Below are positions 21,011 to 30,645 of a stretch of DNA of 64,000 bases, piece by piece (the first letter of the stretch is position 1; the number at the start of each line of letters is the position of its first letter). The stretch is from Companilactobacillus sp. RD055328 (GTDB lineage Bacteria > Bacillota > Bacilli > Lactobacillales > Lactobacillaceae): assembly GCF_022835675.1 (NCBI RefSeq), contig NZ_BQUT01000005.1, positions 124,001 to 188,000 of the forward strand, read 5' to 3'. A program made the position numbers and the translations under genes. The notes under the pieces are model-generated. The model was not told where the DNA came from, searched no databases, and saw only the letters and a program-made list of their open reading frames with translations.

Positions 21011-21478
21011 TTGGATAACATCACTCAAAAAATTGAAGAATTATTACTCCCAATTCTTAAGGAAAAAGATTTTTATCTTGTTGACTTAGAATTTGTAAAA
21101 GAAGGAGCTGACTACTATTTACGTGCATACATTGATAAAGATGGTGGAATTGATATTGATGAATGTGTATATGTTAGTGAGAAATTAAGTGAAATCTTGG
21201 ATGTTGATGATCCAATTGAACAAGCTTACATTTTGGAAGTATCTTCTCCAGGCGCTGAACGTCCTCTTAAATCAGATGAAGATTTAAAAAATGCAATTGG
21301 CGAATATATTCATGTTTCGCTTTATCAAAAGGTTGAAGGGGCTAAGATTTATGAAGGTCATTTAACTGAATTTAATGATGAAAAACTTGAATTAGATTAC
21401 AAAGTTAAAAATATTAAAAAACATATTACTTTACCAAGAGATATCGTGGCATCAACACGATTGGCTATTGAATTTTAG
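21011..21478 (+). CDS. rimP: Ribosome maturation factor RimP
   Basis: Helps assemble the 30S subunit. 155 aa; the family segments LEFVKEGADYYLRAYIDKDGG-like and SSPGAERPLK are present, followed by an SH3-like C-terminal domain. The start is a TTG at 21011, chosen for GGAGG eight bases upstream and a good N-terminus (MDNITQKIEELL). First gene of the nusA operon, as in most Firmicutes. Confidence 0.95.
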   Translation: MDNITQKIEELLLPILKEKDFYLVDLEFVKEGADYYLRAYIDKDGGIDIDECVYVSEKLSEILDVDDPIEQAYILEVSSPGAERPLKSDEDLKNAIGEYIHVSLYQKVEGAKIYEGHLTEFNDEKLELDYKVKNIKKHITLPRDIVASTRLAIEF

Positions 21479-21492
21479 AAGGGAAACAAGAC

Positions 21493-22563
21493 ATGAGTAA
21501 AGAAATGGTTGACGCGTTAGATGCGTTAGAAAAAGAAAAAGGCGTTAAAAAAGAAGTTGTTATAGAAGCTTTAGAAGCAGCTTTAGCTGCAGCATATAAG
21601 CGTAACTACGGACAAGCTGAAAACGTGGTTGTTGATTTTGATAACAAAAAAGGTAACATTCACGTATATGCTGAGAAACAAGTAGTTGAAGAAGTAGCAG
21701 ATGATAGATTAGAAGTTTCATTATCTGAAGCAACTGAAATTAACAGAGGTTATGAATTAGGTGATCATGTTAAGTTTGAAGTAACTCCTAAAGATTTTGG
21801 TCGTATTGCAGCACAAACTGCTAAGCAAGTAATTATGCAACGTGTTCGTGAAGCTGAACGTAGCAATATCTATGATGAATATTCACAATATGAAGGTGAA
21901 ATCATGCAAGGTATCGTTCAACGTGTTGATAATAAGTTTGTTTATGTTAACTTTGGTCGTATTGAATCTGTAATGGGAAAATCAGATCAAATGCCTAATG
22001 AAACTTATAATCCACAAGACAGAATAAAGGTTTATGTTTCTAAAGTAGAAAATACTACTAAAGGCCCTCAAGTGTTTGTTTCAAGAACTGATCCAGGACT
22101 TGTTAAACGTTTATTTGAACAAGAAGTTCCTGAAATCTTTGATGGCACTGTTGAGATAGTTTCAATTGCTAGAGAAGCAGGGGATCGTACAAAAATTGCA
22201 GTGAAGTCTGACAATGAAAATATTGATCCAGTTGGAACTTGTGTTGGACCTAAAGGAACACGAGTACAAGCAGTTGTTGATAATTTAGATGGTGAAAACA
22301 TCGATATTGTTAAGTACGAAGATGATGCATCAGATTACATTGCTAATGCGTTAAATCCAGCTGAAGTAATTGCTGTACAATTTGAAGAAGATGATGATAA
22401 GAAGTGTCTAGTAATCGTACCTGACTATCACTTATCATTAGCAATTGGTAAACGTGGACAAAATGCTCGTTTAGCTGCTAAATTGACAGGTTATAGAATT
22501 GATATTAAACCAGAATCAGACGTTGAATTCGTTTCAGACGATGATTTTGAAGAAGAAGAATAA
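21493..22563 (+). CDS. nusA: Transcription termination/antitermination protein NusA
   Basis: RNA polymerase-binding elongation factor that promotes pausing and hairpin termination. N-terminal polymerase-binding domain (1-125), S1 domain (about 130-200, EGEIMQGIVQRVDNKFVYVN), then two KH domains with VGPKGTRVQAVVDNLDGE and AIGKRGQNARLAAKLTG. It ends at 356 aa, without the acidic repeats of proteobacterial NusA, which is normal in Firmicutes. Possible target of self-control through the leader terminator upstream. Confidence 0.97.
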   Translation: MSKEMVDALDALEKEKGVKKEVVIEALEAALAAAYKRNYGQAENVVVDFDNKKGNIHVYAEKQVVEEVADDRLEVSLSEATEINRGYELGDHVKFEVTPKDFGRIAAQTAKQVIMQRVREAERSNIYDEYSQYEGEIMQGIVQRVDNKFVYVNFGRIESVMGKSDQMPNETYNPQDRIKVYVSKVENTTKGPQVFVSRTDPGLVKRLFEQEVPEIFDGTVEIVSIAREAGDRTKIAVKSDNENIDPVGTCVGPKGTRVQAVVDNLDGENIDIVKYEDDASDYIANALNPAEVIAVQFEEDDDKKCLVIVPDYHLSLAIGKRGQNARLAAKLTGYRIDIKPESDVEFVSDDDFEEEE

Positions 22564-22585
22564 AAAAGTTATTTGAGAGGAGTAC

Positions 22586-22900
22586 ATGATGGTCAAGCAA
22601 AGAAAAGTACCAATGAGAAAAGATTTGCTAACTAATGAAATGTTTCCTAAAAAACAAATGGTTCGCATCGTAAAAAATAAAGAAGGCCAAATAGCTATTG
22701 ATCCAACTGGTAAAATGCCCGGACGTGGTGCGTATGTTGGACTTGACCCTCAAGCTGTTAAGAAAGCTAAAGATAAAAATACTATCGAAAAAGCATTTCA
22801 AGTTGCGGTTGCTCCGGAATTTTATGATGAATTATTCGACTATGTTGATCATCAACAAGCCAGAATGGAACTATTTGGAGATATTGGTAAAAAACATTGA
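22586..22900 (+). CDS. rnpM: RNase P modulator RnpM / YlxR (DUF448)
   Basis: Small RNA-binding protein; the Bacillus homologue YlxR (RnpM) binds RNase P RNA and modulates its activity. Recognised by KVPMRKDLLTNEMFPKKQM and PGRGAYVGLD, the conserved basic/GRGAY core. Two ATGs (22586, 22589) follow GAGAGGAG; the second has the better spacing, so the true N-terminus may be one residue shorter. 104 aa. Overlaps ylxQ by four bases. Confidence 0.9.
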   Translation: MMVKQRKVPMRKDLLTNEMFPKKQMVRIVKNKEGQIAIDPTGKMPGRGAYVGLDPQAVKKAKDKNTIEKAFQVAVAPEFYDELFDYVDHQQARMELFGDIGKKH

Positions 22901-23196
22901 ACAAACAACAAGTTATTAATTTTTTAGGAATTGCGACCAGAGCAAAAAAGACAATTACTGGTACTGAATTAGTCGGTAATGCAATTGCAAGTGGTAAAAC
23001 TAGGTTAGTTCTAGTGTCAAAAGATATTAGTGAAAGATCATTAAAAGATATAACAAATAAAACTAATTACTATCAAGTAAAAATGTATCAAGTTTTAGAT
23101 GATGAAGAAATTGAGCAAGCTACTGGAAAAAGTCGTAAGATGATAGCAATAGTGGACAATGGAATGGCAAAGAAATTTGATGAATTAATTAATTAA
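22897..23196 (+). CDS. ylxQ: L7Ae-family RNA-binding protein YlxQ
   Basis: 99 aa. [17 protein letters not shown] and [16 protein letters not shown] match the L7Ae/L30e/Gadd45 fold that binds kink-turn RNA. TTG start at 22897 overlapping the rnpM stop (TTGA); no ATG lies near the conserved N-terminus. The fixed position between rnpM and infB suggests a role in ribosome assembly or translation, but its target is not established. Confidence 0.88.
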   Translation: MNKQQVINFLGIATRAKKTITGTELVGNAIASGKTRLVLVSKDISERSLKDITNKTNYYQVKMYQVLDDEEIEQATGKSRKMIAIVDNGMAKKFDELIN

Positions 23197-23209
23197 GGAG
23201 TGTGAATGT

Positions 23210-25861
23210 ATGGCTAAAAAAAGAATTTATACTATCGCAAAAGAATTAGACGTCGACAATAAAGTTGTTGTTGATGCAGCAATGAAATTAGGATTAGATA
23301 TTAAGAATCATATGTCAGGCGTTGATGAAACTGGGGAAGCAAAAATTCTTAGTGAACTAAAGAAAGAAAAAAGTTCAACTACTAAAAAAGAAGCAAAACC
23401 GGTTAAGTCTGAAGATAAAAAACCTGAAGTTAAATCAGAAGAAAAACAAACTTCTAAAAAAACTACAGGTGATGATTCTCATAAGACTAAAATCAAAGTA
23501 ACAGCAATTAGACGTCCAGAAGGCTCAAAACGTCCTGGTACTCAAAATAATAGACCGGGAACACAAAATAACAGACCAAATAATCAAAATAATCGTCCTG
23601 GTACTCAAAATAATAGACCAAGAAACAATAATAATGCCAATGGTCATGCTAATAATGGTAACAGCCAAACTAGAAACAATAATTACAATAACCAAAGAAA
23701 TAATACAGCGGCACCAACACCTAGATCTGGTGGTGTAGGAGCTAAGCATTTGGCTGCATTTAAAGAACATCAAATAAAAGAAACAAATAATTCATCAAAC
23801 CGCCGTCCTAATAATAACAACGCTAACAATAATAAGCGTCCAACTAATACTAATAACACTTCACGCATTAATAATAAGGTGGAAAGTAGACCAACAACTA
23901 CTCCAAAAACTCCAATTAGTTCAGAGCCAATTCCAGTAAGTGAAAAGAAAACAAATACTCATGAAGTAAAACGTGACTTTAATAAACGTAATCTTGCTAA
24001 TCCATTTGGATCACGTAAGAAGAAGAAAAACAAGAAACGTCAACAGCAGCAACAAAATCAACAACCTAAAAAAGAAATGCCACAAAGAAAAGATCGTCCA
24101 TTGCCAGAGACACTTGTTTATACAGTGGGAATGAATGCACAAGATCTTGGTAAAATTCTGCATAGAGAACCTTCAGAAATTGTGAAGAAACTCTTCATGC
24201 TAGGTGTTATGGTTACTCAAAATCAATCTCTTGATAAAGATACTATCGAGTTGATTGCTGAAGATTATGAAATTAAATCTGAAGAAAAAGTACAAGAAGA
24301 TATTGCTAATATCGATACTTATTTCGATGAAGAAGAAGTTAACCAAGATGCTCTTACATCACGTCCTCCAGTAGTTACTATCATGGGACATGTTGACCAT
24401 GGTAAGACTACACTTCTTGATAACTTGCGTAAGTCACATGTTACTGACGGTGAAGCCGGTGGTATTACACAACATATCGGTGCTTATCAAGCTAAACTAC
24501 ATGATAGATTAATTACATTCTTAGATACACCTGGACATGCTGCCTTTAGTAATATGCGTGCTCGTGGTGCTGATGTTACTGATATTGTTATCCTTGTTGT
24601 GGCCGCTGATGATGGAGTTATGCCTCAAACAATTGAAGCTATTAACCATGCAAAGGCTGCAGGTGATCCAATTATTGTTGCTGTCAACAAGATGGATAAG
24701 GAAGGCGCAAATCCACAACACGTTACTGAACAATTGATGGAATATGAACTGATTCCTGAAAGTTATGGTGGAGATACAATTTTCGTTAACATTTCTGCTA
24801 AACAAGGTACAGGTGTTGAAGAACTTCTTGAAATGATCTTACTTCAAGCTGATGTTCTTGAACTAGAGGCTGATCCAACACGTAAAGCTATTGGTACTGT
24901 AATTGAAGCTCGTCTTGATAAAGGACGTGGTACAGTTGCTTCACTTCTTATTCAACAAGGTACTCTACACGTAGGAGATCCTATTGTTGTTGGTAATACT
25001 TTCGGTCGTGTCAGAACAATGACTAATGATCGTGGCAAAACGGTCAAAGAAGCTGGTCCATCAATGCCAGTTGAAATTACAGGTTTAAATGATGTTCCAG
25101 AAGCTGCTGATCGTTTTGTAGTATTAGAAGATGAAAAGACAGCTCGTGCGGCCGGTGAAGAACGTGCTAAACGTGCATTGGTTGAAGAAAGAAAACGTAC
25201 TAACACAGTTACTCTTGATAATTTATTCGATACAATGAAAGAAGGAGAACTTAAGAACGTTGATGTTATTATCAAAGCTGACGTTCAAGGTTCTGTGGAA
25301 GCATTAGCTGGAAGTTTGAAGAAGATTGAAGTTGAAGGCGTTCGAGTTAATATTATTCATCAAGCCGTTGGTGCAATTAACGAAAGTGATATTACTCTTG
25401 CTACTGCAAGTAATGCTATCGTTATTGGATTTAATGTTCGTCCTACACCACGTGCTAAGGCAGAAGCTGAAGATGAAAATGTAGATATTCGTTTACATCG
25501 TGTTATCTATAATGCAATTGATGAAATTGAGTTAGCTATGAAAGGTATGTTGGAACCTGTCTTTGAAGAAAAAGTTACAGGTACACTTACAGTTCGTGAA
25601 ACTTACAACGTTTCAAAAATTGGTACAATTGCTGGATGTATCGTTGATAATGGTGTTATTACTCGTGATTCTGGTGTACGTTTGATTCGTGATGGTATCG
25701 TTGTTTATGAAGGTAAACTTGCTTCACTTAAACGTTTCAAAGATGATGTTAAAGAAGTTGGTACTGGTAACGAATGTGGTATCACTATCGAGAAATTTAA
25801 TGATATTAAGATTGATGATCAAATTGAAGCATATGTTATGGAAGAAGTTCCTGTTCAATAA
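23210..25861 (+). CDS. infB: Translation initiation factor IF-2
   Basis: GTPase that places initiator tRNA on the 30S subunit. IF2-N domain (1-52), then a long disordered basic/Asn-rich linker (about 55-295) with RPGTQNN-type repeats, a second IF2-N (about 297-350), the G domain with GHVDHGKTT near residue 393, DTPGHAAF and NKMD, then domains II, III and IV ending at EEVPVQ. RBS AAGGAGTG. The linker length makes the protein 883 aa. Core codons are well adapted, while the linker is dominated by AAT/AAC. Confidence 0.97.
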   Translation: MAKKRIYTIAKELDVDNKVVVDAAMKLGLDIKNHMSGVDETGEAKILSELKKEKSSTTKKEAKPVKSEDKKPEVKSEEKQTSKKTTGDDSHKTKIKVTAIRRPEGSKRPGTQNNRPGTQNNRPNNQNNRPGTQNNRPRNNNNANGHANNGNSQTRNNNYNNQRNNTAAPTPRSGGVGAKHLAAFKEHQIKETNNSSNRRPNNNNANNNKRPTNTNNTSRINNKVESRPTTTPKTPISSEPIPVSEKKTNTHEVKRDFNKRNLANPFGSRKKKKNKKRQQQQQNQQPKKEMPQRKDRPLPETLVYTVGMNAQDLGKILHREPSEIVKKLFMLGVMVTQNQSLDKDTIELIAEDYEIKSEEKVQEDIANIDTYFDEEEVNQDALTSRPPVVTIMGHVDHGKTTLLDNLRKSHVTDGEAGGITQHIGAYQAKLHDRLITFLDTPGHAAFSNMRARGADVTDIVILVVAADDGVMPQTIEAINHAKAAGDPIIVAVNKMDKEGANPQHVTEQLMEYELIPESYGGDTIFVNISAKQGTGVEELLEMILLQADVLELEADPTRKAIGTVIEARLDKGRGTVASLLIQQGTLHVGDPIVVGNTFGRVRTMTNDRGKTVKEAGPSMPVEITGLNDVPEAADRFVVLEDEKTARAAGEERAKRALVEERKRTNTVTLDNLFDTMKEGELKNVDVIIKADVQGSVEALAGSLKKIEVEGVRVNIIHQAVGAINESDITLATASNAIVIGFNVRPTPRAKAEAEDENVDIRLHRVIYNAIDEIELAMKGMLEPVFEEKVTGTLTVRETYNVSKIGTIAGCIVDNGVITRDSGVRLIRDGIVVYEGKLASLKRFKDDVKEVGTGNECGITIEKFNDIKIDDQIEAYVMEEVPVQ
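23531..23640 (+). repeat. Tandem 21-bp repeats in the infB linker
   Basis: Five units of seven codons ([35 protein letters not shown]). A 26-bp stretch is identical at 23531-23556 and 23594-23619, i.e. three units apart, so copy number could change by slippage. Confidence 0.85.
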
Positions 25862-25876
25862 AAGGAGAATTTACGT

Positions 25877-26230
25877 ATGGTAAAGCATCGAATTGGTAGA
25901 GTTGAACAAGAGATTCAAAAAGAAATCAATGATATTTTATTAAAACGTGTCCGTGATCCTCGTGTGCAAGATGTTACAATTACTGGTGTTCAAATGACTG
26001 GTGATTTACAAAAAGCCACAATTTATTTCAGCATTTTGTCTGATAAGGCAAGCGATGCAAGTAAAGCTCAAGATGGCTTAGACAAAGCAACAGGATTAAT
26101 CAGACATGAATTAAGTCAACGATTAACAATGTTTAAAACTCCAGAACTAGAATTCACTCAAGATGAATCTGTTCGTTATGGAGAAAAGATTGATGAATTG
26201 ATTAGACAACTAAATAAACGTGAAAAATAG
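25877..26230 (+). CDS. rbfA: Ribosome-binding factor A
   Basis: Late 30S assembly and cold-adaptation factor. 117 aa with the KH-like fold: [47 protein letters not shown] and [30 protein letters not shown] just after the infB stop. Last gene of the rimP-nusA operon, followed by a compact terminator. Confidence 0.96.
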   Translation: MVKHRIGRVEQEIQKEINDILLKRVRDPRVQDVTITGVQMTGDLQKATIYFSILSDKASDASKAQDGLDKATGLIRHELSQRLTMFKTPELEFTQDESVRYGEKIDELIRQLNKREK

Positions 26231-26250
26231 CAGGGGAACCTGCTTTTTTT
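26230..26250 (+). terminator. Terminator after rbfA
   Basis: GCAGG-GGAA-CCTGC hairpin followed by seven T's; ends the rimP-nusA-infB-rbfA operon. Confidence 0.9.
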
Positions 26251-26261
26251 ATTACCTAACG

Positions 26262-26290
26262 TTGTAAACGATTTCACAAGGTGGTAAGAT
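26262..26290 (+). promoter_or_regulatory. Promoter of the NADH oxidoreductase gene
   Basis: TTGTAA (26262-26267), 17-bp spacer, extended -10 TGGTAAGAT (26282-26290). A cre-like site covers the -35 and part of the spacer. Confidence 0.7.
26263..26276 (+). promoter_or_regulatory. Candidate catabolite-response element (cre, CcpA operator)
   Basis: TGTAAACGATTTCA matches the cre consensus TGWNANCGNTNWCA at every defined position. It lies on the -35 region, where CcpA binding would repress. Confidence 0.65.
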
Positions 26291-26326
26291 TACCGTGTTA
26301 AATAAATCAATTGGGAGAATGACATC

Positions 26327-26959
26327 ATGGCTAAGGTATTGATTATTAGAGCACACCCTGCATCATCAAAGAAATCAAATTCAATGGATATGGCTGATAA
26401 ATTTAAAGAAGTTTATAAGCAAGAACATCCTAATGATGAGGTTATTGAATATAATTTATCAAGTGGAAATGCATATCCGTTAAATGACACAGCTATTTCA
26501 ATTTATAATAAGTCATTAGCTAAAGAATCATTGAATATTACTGAAAAAGAATTTAGAGAAGGTCGTCAGAAATATGTAGATGAATTTGTAAGTGCAGATA
26601 AATATGTATTCGCAAATCCAATGTATAATTTATTTATTCCAGCTGAAATGAAGACTTATTTTGATATAGTTATGCAAATTCCCGATACTTTCCATTACAC
26701 AAAAGATGGTAAACCTGAAGGACTATTGAAGAATAAAAAAGCACTACATATTCAAACTGATGGTGGAATATATCATGGTGAACCAGATATGAGTTTCTTA
26801 GACTTAGGTGATCAATATATTCGTTCAGTTTTAGGAATCATGGGAGTTTCTGATGTAGAATCTATTTTTGCTGAAGGAATGGATTATGCTCCAGACAAAG
26901 CTGATGCAATTATGGAAAAAGCAATGAGTCGAATTGAAGAATGTGCTAAGAATTTTTAG
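26327..26959 (+). CDS. NAD(P)H-dependent flavin oxidoreductase (FMN-dependent NADH-azoreductase / flavodoxin-like fold)
   Basis: Flavodoxin-like quinone/azo reductase, expected to bind FMN and take electrons from NAD(P)H. MAKVLIIRAHPASSKKSNS contains the phosphate-binding loop after strand 1; FANPMYNLFIPAEMKTYFD and HIQTDGGIYHG are the flavin ring contacts of the AzoR/AcpD family. 210 aa. RBS TTGGGAG. A single-gene unit with its own promoter, cre-like site and terminator, so it may respond to carbon source. The physiological substrate cannot be told from sequence. Confidence 0.85.
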   Translation: MAKVLIIRAHPASSKKSNSMDMADKFKEVYKQEHPNDEVIEYNLSSGNAYPLNDTAISIYNKSLAKESLNITEKEFREGRQKYVDEFVSADKYVFANPMYNLFIPAEMKTYFDIVMQIPDTFHYTKDGKPEGLLKNKKALHIQTDGGIYHGEPDMSFLDLGDQYIRSVLGIMGVSDVESIFAEGMDYAPDKADAIMEKAMSRIEECAKNF

Positions 26960-26968
26960 ATGTAAATT

Positions 26969-26993
26969 AAAAGCGGTTAATAACCGCTTTTTT
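26969..26993 (+). terminator. Terminator after the oxidoreductase
   Basis: AAAAGCGGTTA / TAACCGCTTTT near-perfect palindrome continuing into T's. Symmetric, so it could work on both strands. Confidence 0.9.
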
Positions 26994-27003
26994 GTTGCCT
27001 TTT

Positions 27004-27012
27004 TGGTATAAT
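27004..27012 (+). promoter_or_regulatory. Extended -10 promoter of truB
   Basis: TGGTATAAT with no clear -35. The predicted start near 27019 leaves about 15 nt before the ATG I prefer. Confidence 0.65.
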
Positions 27013-27034
27013 ATTTTTCATGGAGACAACAAAA

Positions 27035-27931
27035 ATGAATGGAATTATTCCCTTAAATAAAGAATTGGGCATGACAAGCGCTGATTGTGTATATAAGCTT
27101 CGTAAAATATTACATGAAAGAAGAATAGGACATACTGGAACACTTGATCCACAAGTTGATGGAGTGTTGCCTATTTGTGTCGGACAAGCCACAAAACTAG
27201 TTAATATGTTAACCGATTCCGGAAAAGAGTATATTGGTGAAATTACACTTGGATATTCAACAACTACTGAAGACCGTGAAGGTGACGTTGTTGAAAAAAT
27301 TCCAGTAACTGAAATGATTTCTGAAGCAACTATCGATGATATCTTGAATGGTTTTGTAGGTAGTTTGCAACAAGTTCCACCTATGTATTCTGCGGTCAAA
27401 GTCAATGGTAAGAAACTGTACGAATATGCGCGTGCAGGAGAGACAGTTGAACGTCCAATACGTACAATTGAAATCAATAGTTTTAAGAGGACGTCACAGT
27501 TGAGACTTGATGAAGAGAATCAAACTATTAGTTTTAATTTTGATGTCGAATGTTCCAAAGGTACTTATGTAAGAACACTTGCTGTTCAAGTAGGTGAGGC
27601 TTTGAACTTACCGTCACACATGTCTCAATTAACACGTATAAAGAGTGCAGGCATTACGTTATCTGAAACAGTTAGCTTAAATGAAATTGAAACATTTAAA
27701 AATAATAATCAAAATGACTATTTGATTTCAATTGAAGAAGTATTATCTAAGTTTACTGAATATGAATTAAGTGATGAGCAATATGATATTGTGAAACATG
27801 GTGGATTTATTAAAACAAATACTTCGGATCAAAAAATTGTTGTGAAGTATAATAAGAAAATAAAAGCTATCTATCAACTTAACGAATTTGGCAAATATCA
27901 ACCAGATATCATGTTGTTAAGTAACGAGTGA
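27035..27931 (+). CDS. truB: tRNA pseudouridine(55) synthase
   Basis: Makes pseudouridine 55 in the tRNA T-loop. Catalytic Asp38 is in GHTGTLDPQVDGVLP, followed by KEYIGEITLG, PMYSAVKVNGKKLYEYARAG and CSKGTYVRTL. I choose ATG 27035 (MNGIIPLNKELG), because GGAGA lies eight bases upstream and homologues begin so; ATG 27020 is in frame but has no RBS and sits at the predicted transcription start. 298 aa with a C-terminal PUA-like region. The pair truB-ribF is standard in Firmicutes. Confidence 0.94.
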   Translation: MNGIIPLNKELGMTSADCVYKLRKILHERRIGHTGTLDPQVDGVLPICVGQATKLVNMLTDSGKEYIGEITLGYSTTTEDREGDVVEKIPVTEMISEATIDDILNGFVGSLQQVPPMYSAVKVNGKKLYEYARAGETVERPIRTIEINSFKRTSQLRLDEENQTISFNFDVECSKGTYVRTLAVQVGEALNLPSHMSQLTRIKSAGITLSETVSLNEIETFKNNNQNDYLISIEEVLSKFTEYELSDEQYDIVKHGGFIKTNTSDQKIVVKYNKKIKAIYQLNEFGKYQPDIMLLSNE

Positions 27932-27942
27932 GTGTGAAAAAT

Positions 27943-28887
27943 ATGGAAATGATTGAATTAAATTATCCTATAGATAGAAATAAAATTCCTAATGACGAAA
28001 TAGTATTAGCATTAGGTTTTTTTGATGGTGTTCATGTTGGACATCAACAGGTTATTAATACTGCTAAAAAAATTGCTGATAAAAATTCTCAAAAACTAGC
28101 TGTAATGACTTTTAATCAATCACCTGTAACAATATTTGGAGATCAATCAGAAGAGACTTTTAGATATTTATCTACTATTGAACGTAAATCAGAGTTGTTT
28201 GAACAACTTGGAGTTGATTACATGTACGTAGCTATGTTTTCGGACAAGTTTAACCAATTATTACCCCAAGAATTTGTTGATCAATATATTGTTCGGCTAA
28301 ATGCTAAAACTGTTGTTGCTGGCTTTGATTACACATATGGAAAAAAAGATATTGCAAATATGACGAGATTACATGACTATGCAAAATCTAGATTTAATGT
28401 GGTAGAAGTTCCTGAAATTAAATTCAATGAAAAAAAACTAGGTAGTACATCAATTAAAAAAGCTCTTGAAAGTAAAGATATCAATGAAGCTAATGAACAA
28501 TTAGGTTATGACTATGAAAACAGCGGTGTCGTAATTCATGGATTACAAAGAGGGCGAACTTTAGGTTTTCCAACAGCTAATGTAGAAGTAGATCAAAAAG
28601 AGTTTATTCCCGGTATAGGTATTTATATAACTGAAATTAAAATTGATGGAAAATGGTATCCTTCAATGACTTCAGTTGGTTACAATATAACTTTTGATGA
28701 TATCAAAGACTTAACAATTGAAAGTAATATTTTAAATTTCAATCAAGATGTATACGGTAAAAATGTCAAAATAAAATGGCTAAAATACTTACGTGATGAA
28801 GTTAAGTTTGATGATGTCGATGGATTAATTAAACAATTGAATCAAGACAAGATTAATACTGAAAAATATTTCAAATTTTATAAATAA
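27943..28887 (+). CDS. ribF: Bifunctional riboflavin kinase / FAD synthetase
   Basis: Converts riboflavin to FMN and then FAD. Nucleotidyltransferase domain with ALGFFDGVHVGHQQVI near residue 25 and VAGFDYTYGKK; C-terminal flavokinase domain with GLQRGRTLGFPTANVE and the strand YPSMTSVGYN. I use ATG 27943 (MEMIELNYPID), which fits homologues; GTG 27928 overlaps the truB stop by four bases and is a reasonable alternative. 314 aa. Confidence 0.93.
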   Translation: MEMIELNYPIDRNKIPNDEIVLALGFFDGVHVGHQQVINTAKKIADKNSQKLAVMTFNQSPVTIFGDQSEETFRYLSTIERKSELFEQLGVDYMYVAMFSDKFNQLLPQEFVDQYIVRLNAKTVVAGFDYTYGKKDIANMTRLHDYAKSRFNVVEVPEIKFNEKKLGSTSIKKALESKDINEANEQLGYDYENSGVVIHGLQRGRTLGFPTANVEVDQKEFIPGIGIYITEIKIDGKWYPSMTSVGYNITFDDIKDLTIESNILNFNQDVYGKNVKIKWLKYLRDEVKFDDVDGLIKQLNQDKINTEKYFKFYK

Positions 28888-28902
28888 AAAGTAGCCAATT
28901 AC

Positions 28903-28931
28903 TTGACACTTATATACTACATTGGTATATT
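28903..28931 (+). promoter_or_regulatory. SigA promoter of the hrcA-dnaK operon
   Basis: TTGACA (28903-28908), 17-bp spacer, TATATT (28926-28931) with an upstream TGG. The CIRCE operator begins nine bases after the -10. Confidence 0.9.
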
Positions 28932-28939
28932 TTACTTTG

Positions 28940-28966
28940 TTAGCACTTGTAGTGTAAGAGTGCTAA
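28940..28966 (+). promoter_or_regulatory. CIRCE operator (HrcA binding site)
   Basis: TTAGCACTT-N9-GAGTGCTAA; one mismatch from the classic inverted repeat (last base of the left arm T for C). It covers the transcription start and reaches the AAAGGAGGTG of hrcA, so HrcA represses its own operon. Confidence 0.97.
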
Positions 28967-28979
28967 AGGAGGTGCCAAG

Positions 28980-30026
28980 ATGTTGACCGATAGGCAGAAT
29001 TTAATTCTGAAAGAAATTTTCAGAATATTCACCGAGACGAGTCAGCCGGTTGGTTCAAAGACACTGATGGAATCACTTCCGATTAGTGTCAGCTCTGCAA
29101 CAATTAGAAATGAAATGGCAGTTCTTGAAGAAGTTGGGTTGATTGAAAAAACCCACTTATCTTCTGGACGTGTACCATCCGTTGAAGGATACCGTTATTA
29201 TCTTGATTATCTGGTACAACCAACGAGAGTTTCTAATCATACTTCAAAAGTAATCGAACAAAGTTTTAATCATCATTATCATCAGATAGATGATATTATT
29301 CAACAATCTGCTGAGATTTTATCTGGTTTAACTAGTTATACAGCAATTACGTTATCACCTGAGAATGCTACGACATATCTCACTGGTTTTAGAATAGTAC
29401 CACTTAGTAGCCAAAGATTTATGGCTATCTTGGTTACAAATCAAGGAACTGTTCAAAGTCAGGTTTATACAATTCCAGATGGCGTGAGTCCGGATATTAT
29501 CGAAAAGATAGTTAATATAATGAATGATGAACTAGTGGGATTACCCTTGAATACAGTTGTTCAGAAGCTACATACGGACATTCCGGCATTATTATCTCGA
29601 TATATGCATTCAACTGATGGATTTTTAGAATTATTTGATGATGTATTTAAAAATGCAGCTAGAAATAGATATTTTGTCGACGGGCAATTAAATCTATTAA
29701 ACTATGCTGATCCAAATGATTTAAAACAAATCAAAAATTTATATTCAACTATTGATCAAAATGATGGGCTATTAAGTCTGTTAGGTGATCAGATAGGTGA
29801 TCAAAATATTAATGTTAAGTTGGGTTCAGAGATTGGTAATGAGGCATTTAAGAACTACAGTATTATTACAGCTAAGTATAATGCGGGAAAACATGGTGAA
29901 GGGCTAATTGCATTATTAGGTCCTACAAGTATGCCGTATTCAAAAATGATTGGATTATTAGGATTATTCCGTGAGGAATTAGCTAATAAATTAATCGATT
30001 ACTATAACGATATTAATGATGACTAG
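28980..30026 (+). CDS. hrcA: Heat-inducible transcription repressor HrcA
   Basis: Repressor of class I heat-shock genes that binds CIRCE and is kept active by GroEL. N-terminal winged helix (1-75: LTDRQNLILKEIFRIF, VGSKTLMES, SSATIRNEMAVLEEVGLIEKTH), then a GAF-like domain and an inserted dimerisation domain. 348 aa. Excellent RBS AAAGGAGGTG. First gene of the operon, directly under the operator it binds. Confidence 0.97.
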   Translation: MLTDRQNLILKEIFRIFTETSQPVGSKTLMESLPISVSSATIRNEMAVLEEVGLIEKTHLSSGRVPSVEGYRYYLDYLVQPTRVSNHTSKVIEQSFNHHYHQIDDIIQQSAEILSGLTSYTAITLSPENATTYLTGFRIVPLSSQRFMAILVTNQGTVQSQVYTIPDGVSPDIIEKIVNIMNDELVGLPLNTVVQKLHTDIPALLSRYMHSTDGFLELFDDVFKNAARNRYFVDGQLNLLNYADPNDLKQIKNLYSTIDQNDGLLSLLGDQIGDQNINVKLGSEIGNEAFKNYSIITAKYNAGKHGEGLIALLGPTSMPYSKMIGLLGLFREELANKLIDYYNDINDD

Positions 30027-30036
30027 GAGGATTCAT

Positions 30037-30618
30037 TTGGACAAGAAAATGGATTCATCACAATTTCCTTCAGAAGATGATATTGAAACAAAAGAAACAG
30101 TCATCAAAAATGAAGAACCAAAAGATAAAAGTGATGAAGTAAAAGAAGAAGTGACAGATGATAGTAATGATGAATTAGAAGCATTACAAAAACAAAAGGA
30201 TGAGTTTGAAGACAAGTACTTACGTTCTCAAGCTGAAATCCAAAATATGCACGCTCGTTTTGATAAAGAAAAACAACAATTACTTAAATATGATGGTCAA
30301 AAATTGGCAAAAGAAATTTTGCCAGTAATTGATAACATTGAACGTGCACTTCAAGTAGAAGTAACAAATGATAATGGTGAACAATTGAAAAAAGGTATTG
30401 AATTAACTCTTAGTGGATTAAACAATGCTTTAAAGGATAGCAATGTTACAGAAATTGCCGCCGAAGGTGAAACCTTTGATCCCAATGTTCATCAAGCAAT
30501 TCAGACGGTAGCTGCAGATGATGAACATCCTGTTGACACAGTGGTTTCAGTTCTACAAAAAGGATACATGTTAAAAGATCGTGTATTGAGACCTTCTATG
30601 GTTATTGTCGCAAATTAA
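30037..30618 (+). CDS. grpE: Nucleotide exchange factor GrpE
   Basis: Releases ADP from DnaK. Acidic, disordered N-terminus, a long coiled coil (about 50-105: LEALQKQKDEFEDKYLRSQA), then the beta-wing domain with FDPNVHQAIQTV and GYMLKDRVLRPSMVIV. I place the start at TTG 30037: AGGAGG ends six bases upstream, whereas ATG 30049 would be 18 bases away and ATG 30016 has no RBS. 193 aa. Confidence 0.93.
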   Translation: MDKKMDSSQFPSEDDIETKETVIKNEEPKDKSDEVKEEVTDDSNDELEALQKQKDEFEDKYLRSQAEIQNMHARFDKEKQQLLKYDGQKLAKEILPVIDNIERALQVEVTNDNGEQLKKGIELTLSGLNNALKDSNVTEIAAEGETFDPNVHQAIQTVAADDEHPVDTVVSVLQKGYMLKDRVLRPSMVIVAN

Positions 30619-30645
30619 TTAACAATTAAAGGAGATTTTATTAAT

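Noticed and set aside
23525-24000. Asn/Thr-rich repeats in infB considered as a CRISPR-like or minisatellite array
   Set aside because: Units keep the reading frame, are degenerate and encode the known flexible IF-2 linker; there are no spacers.
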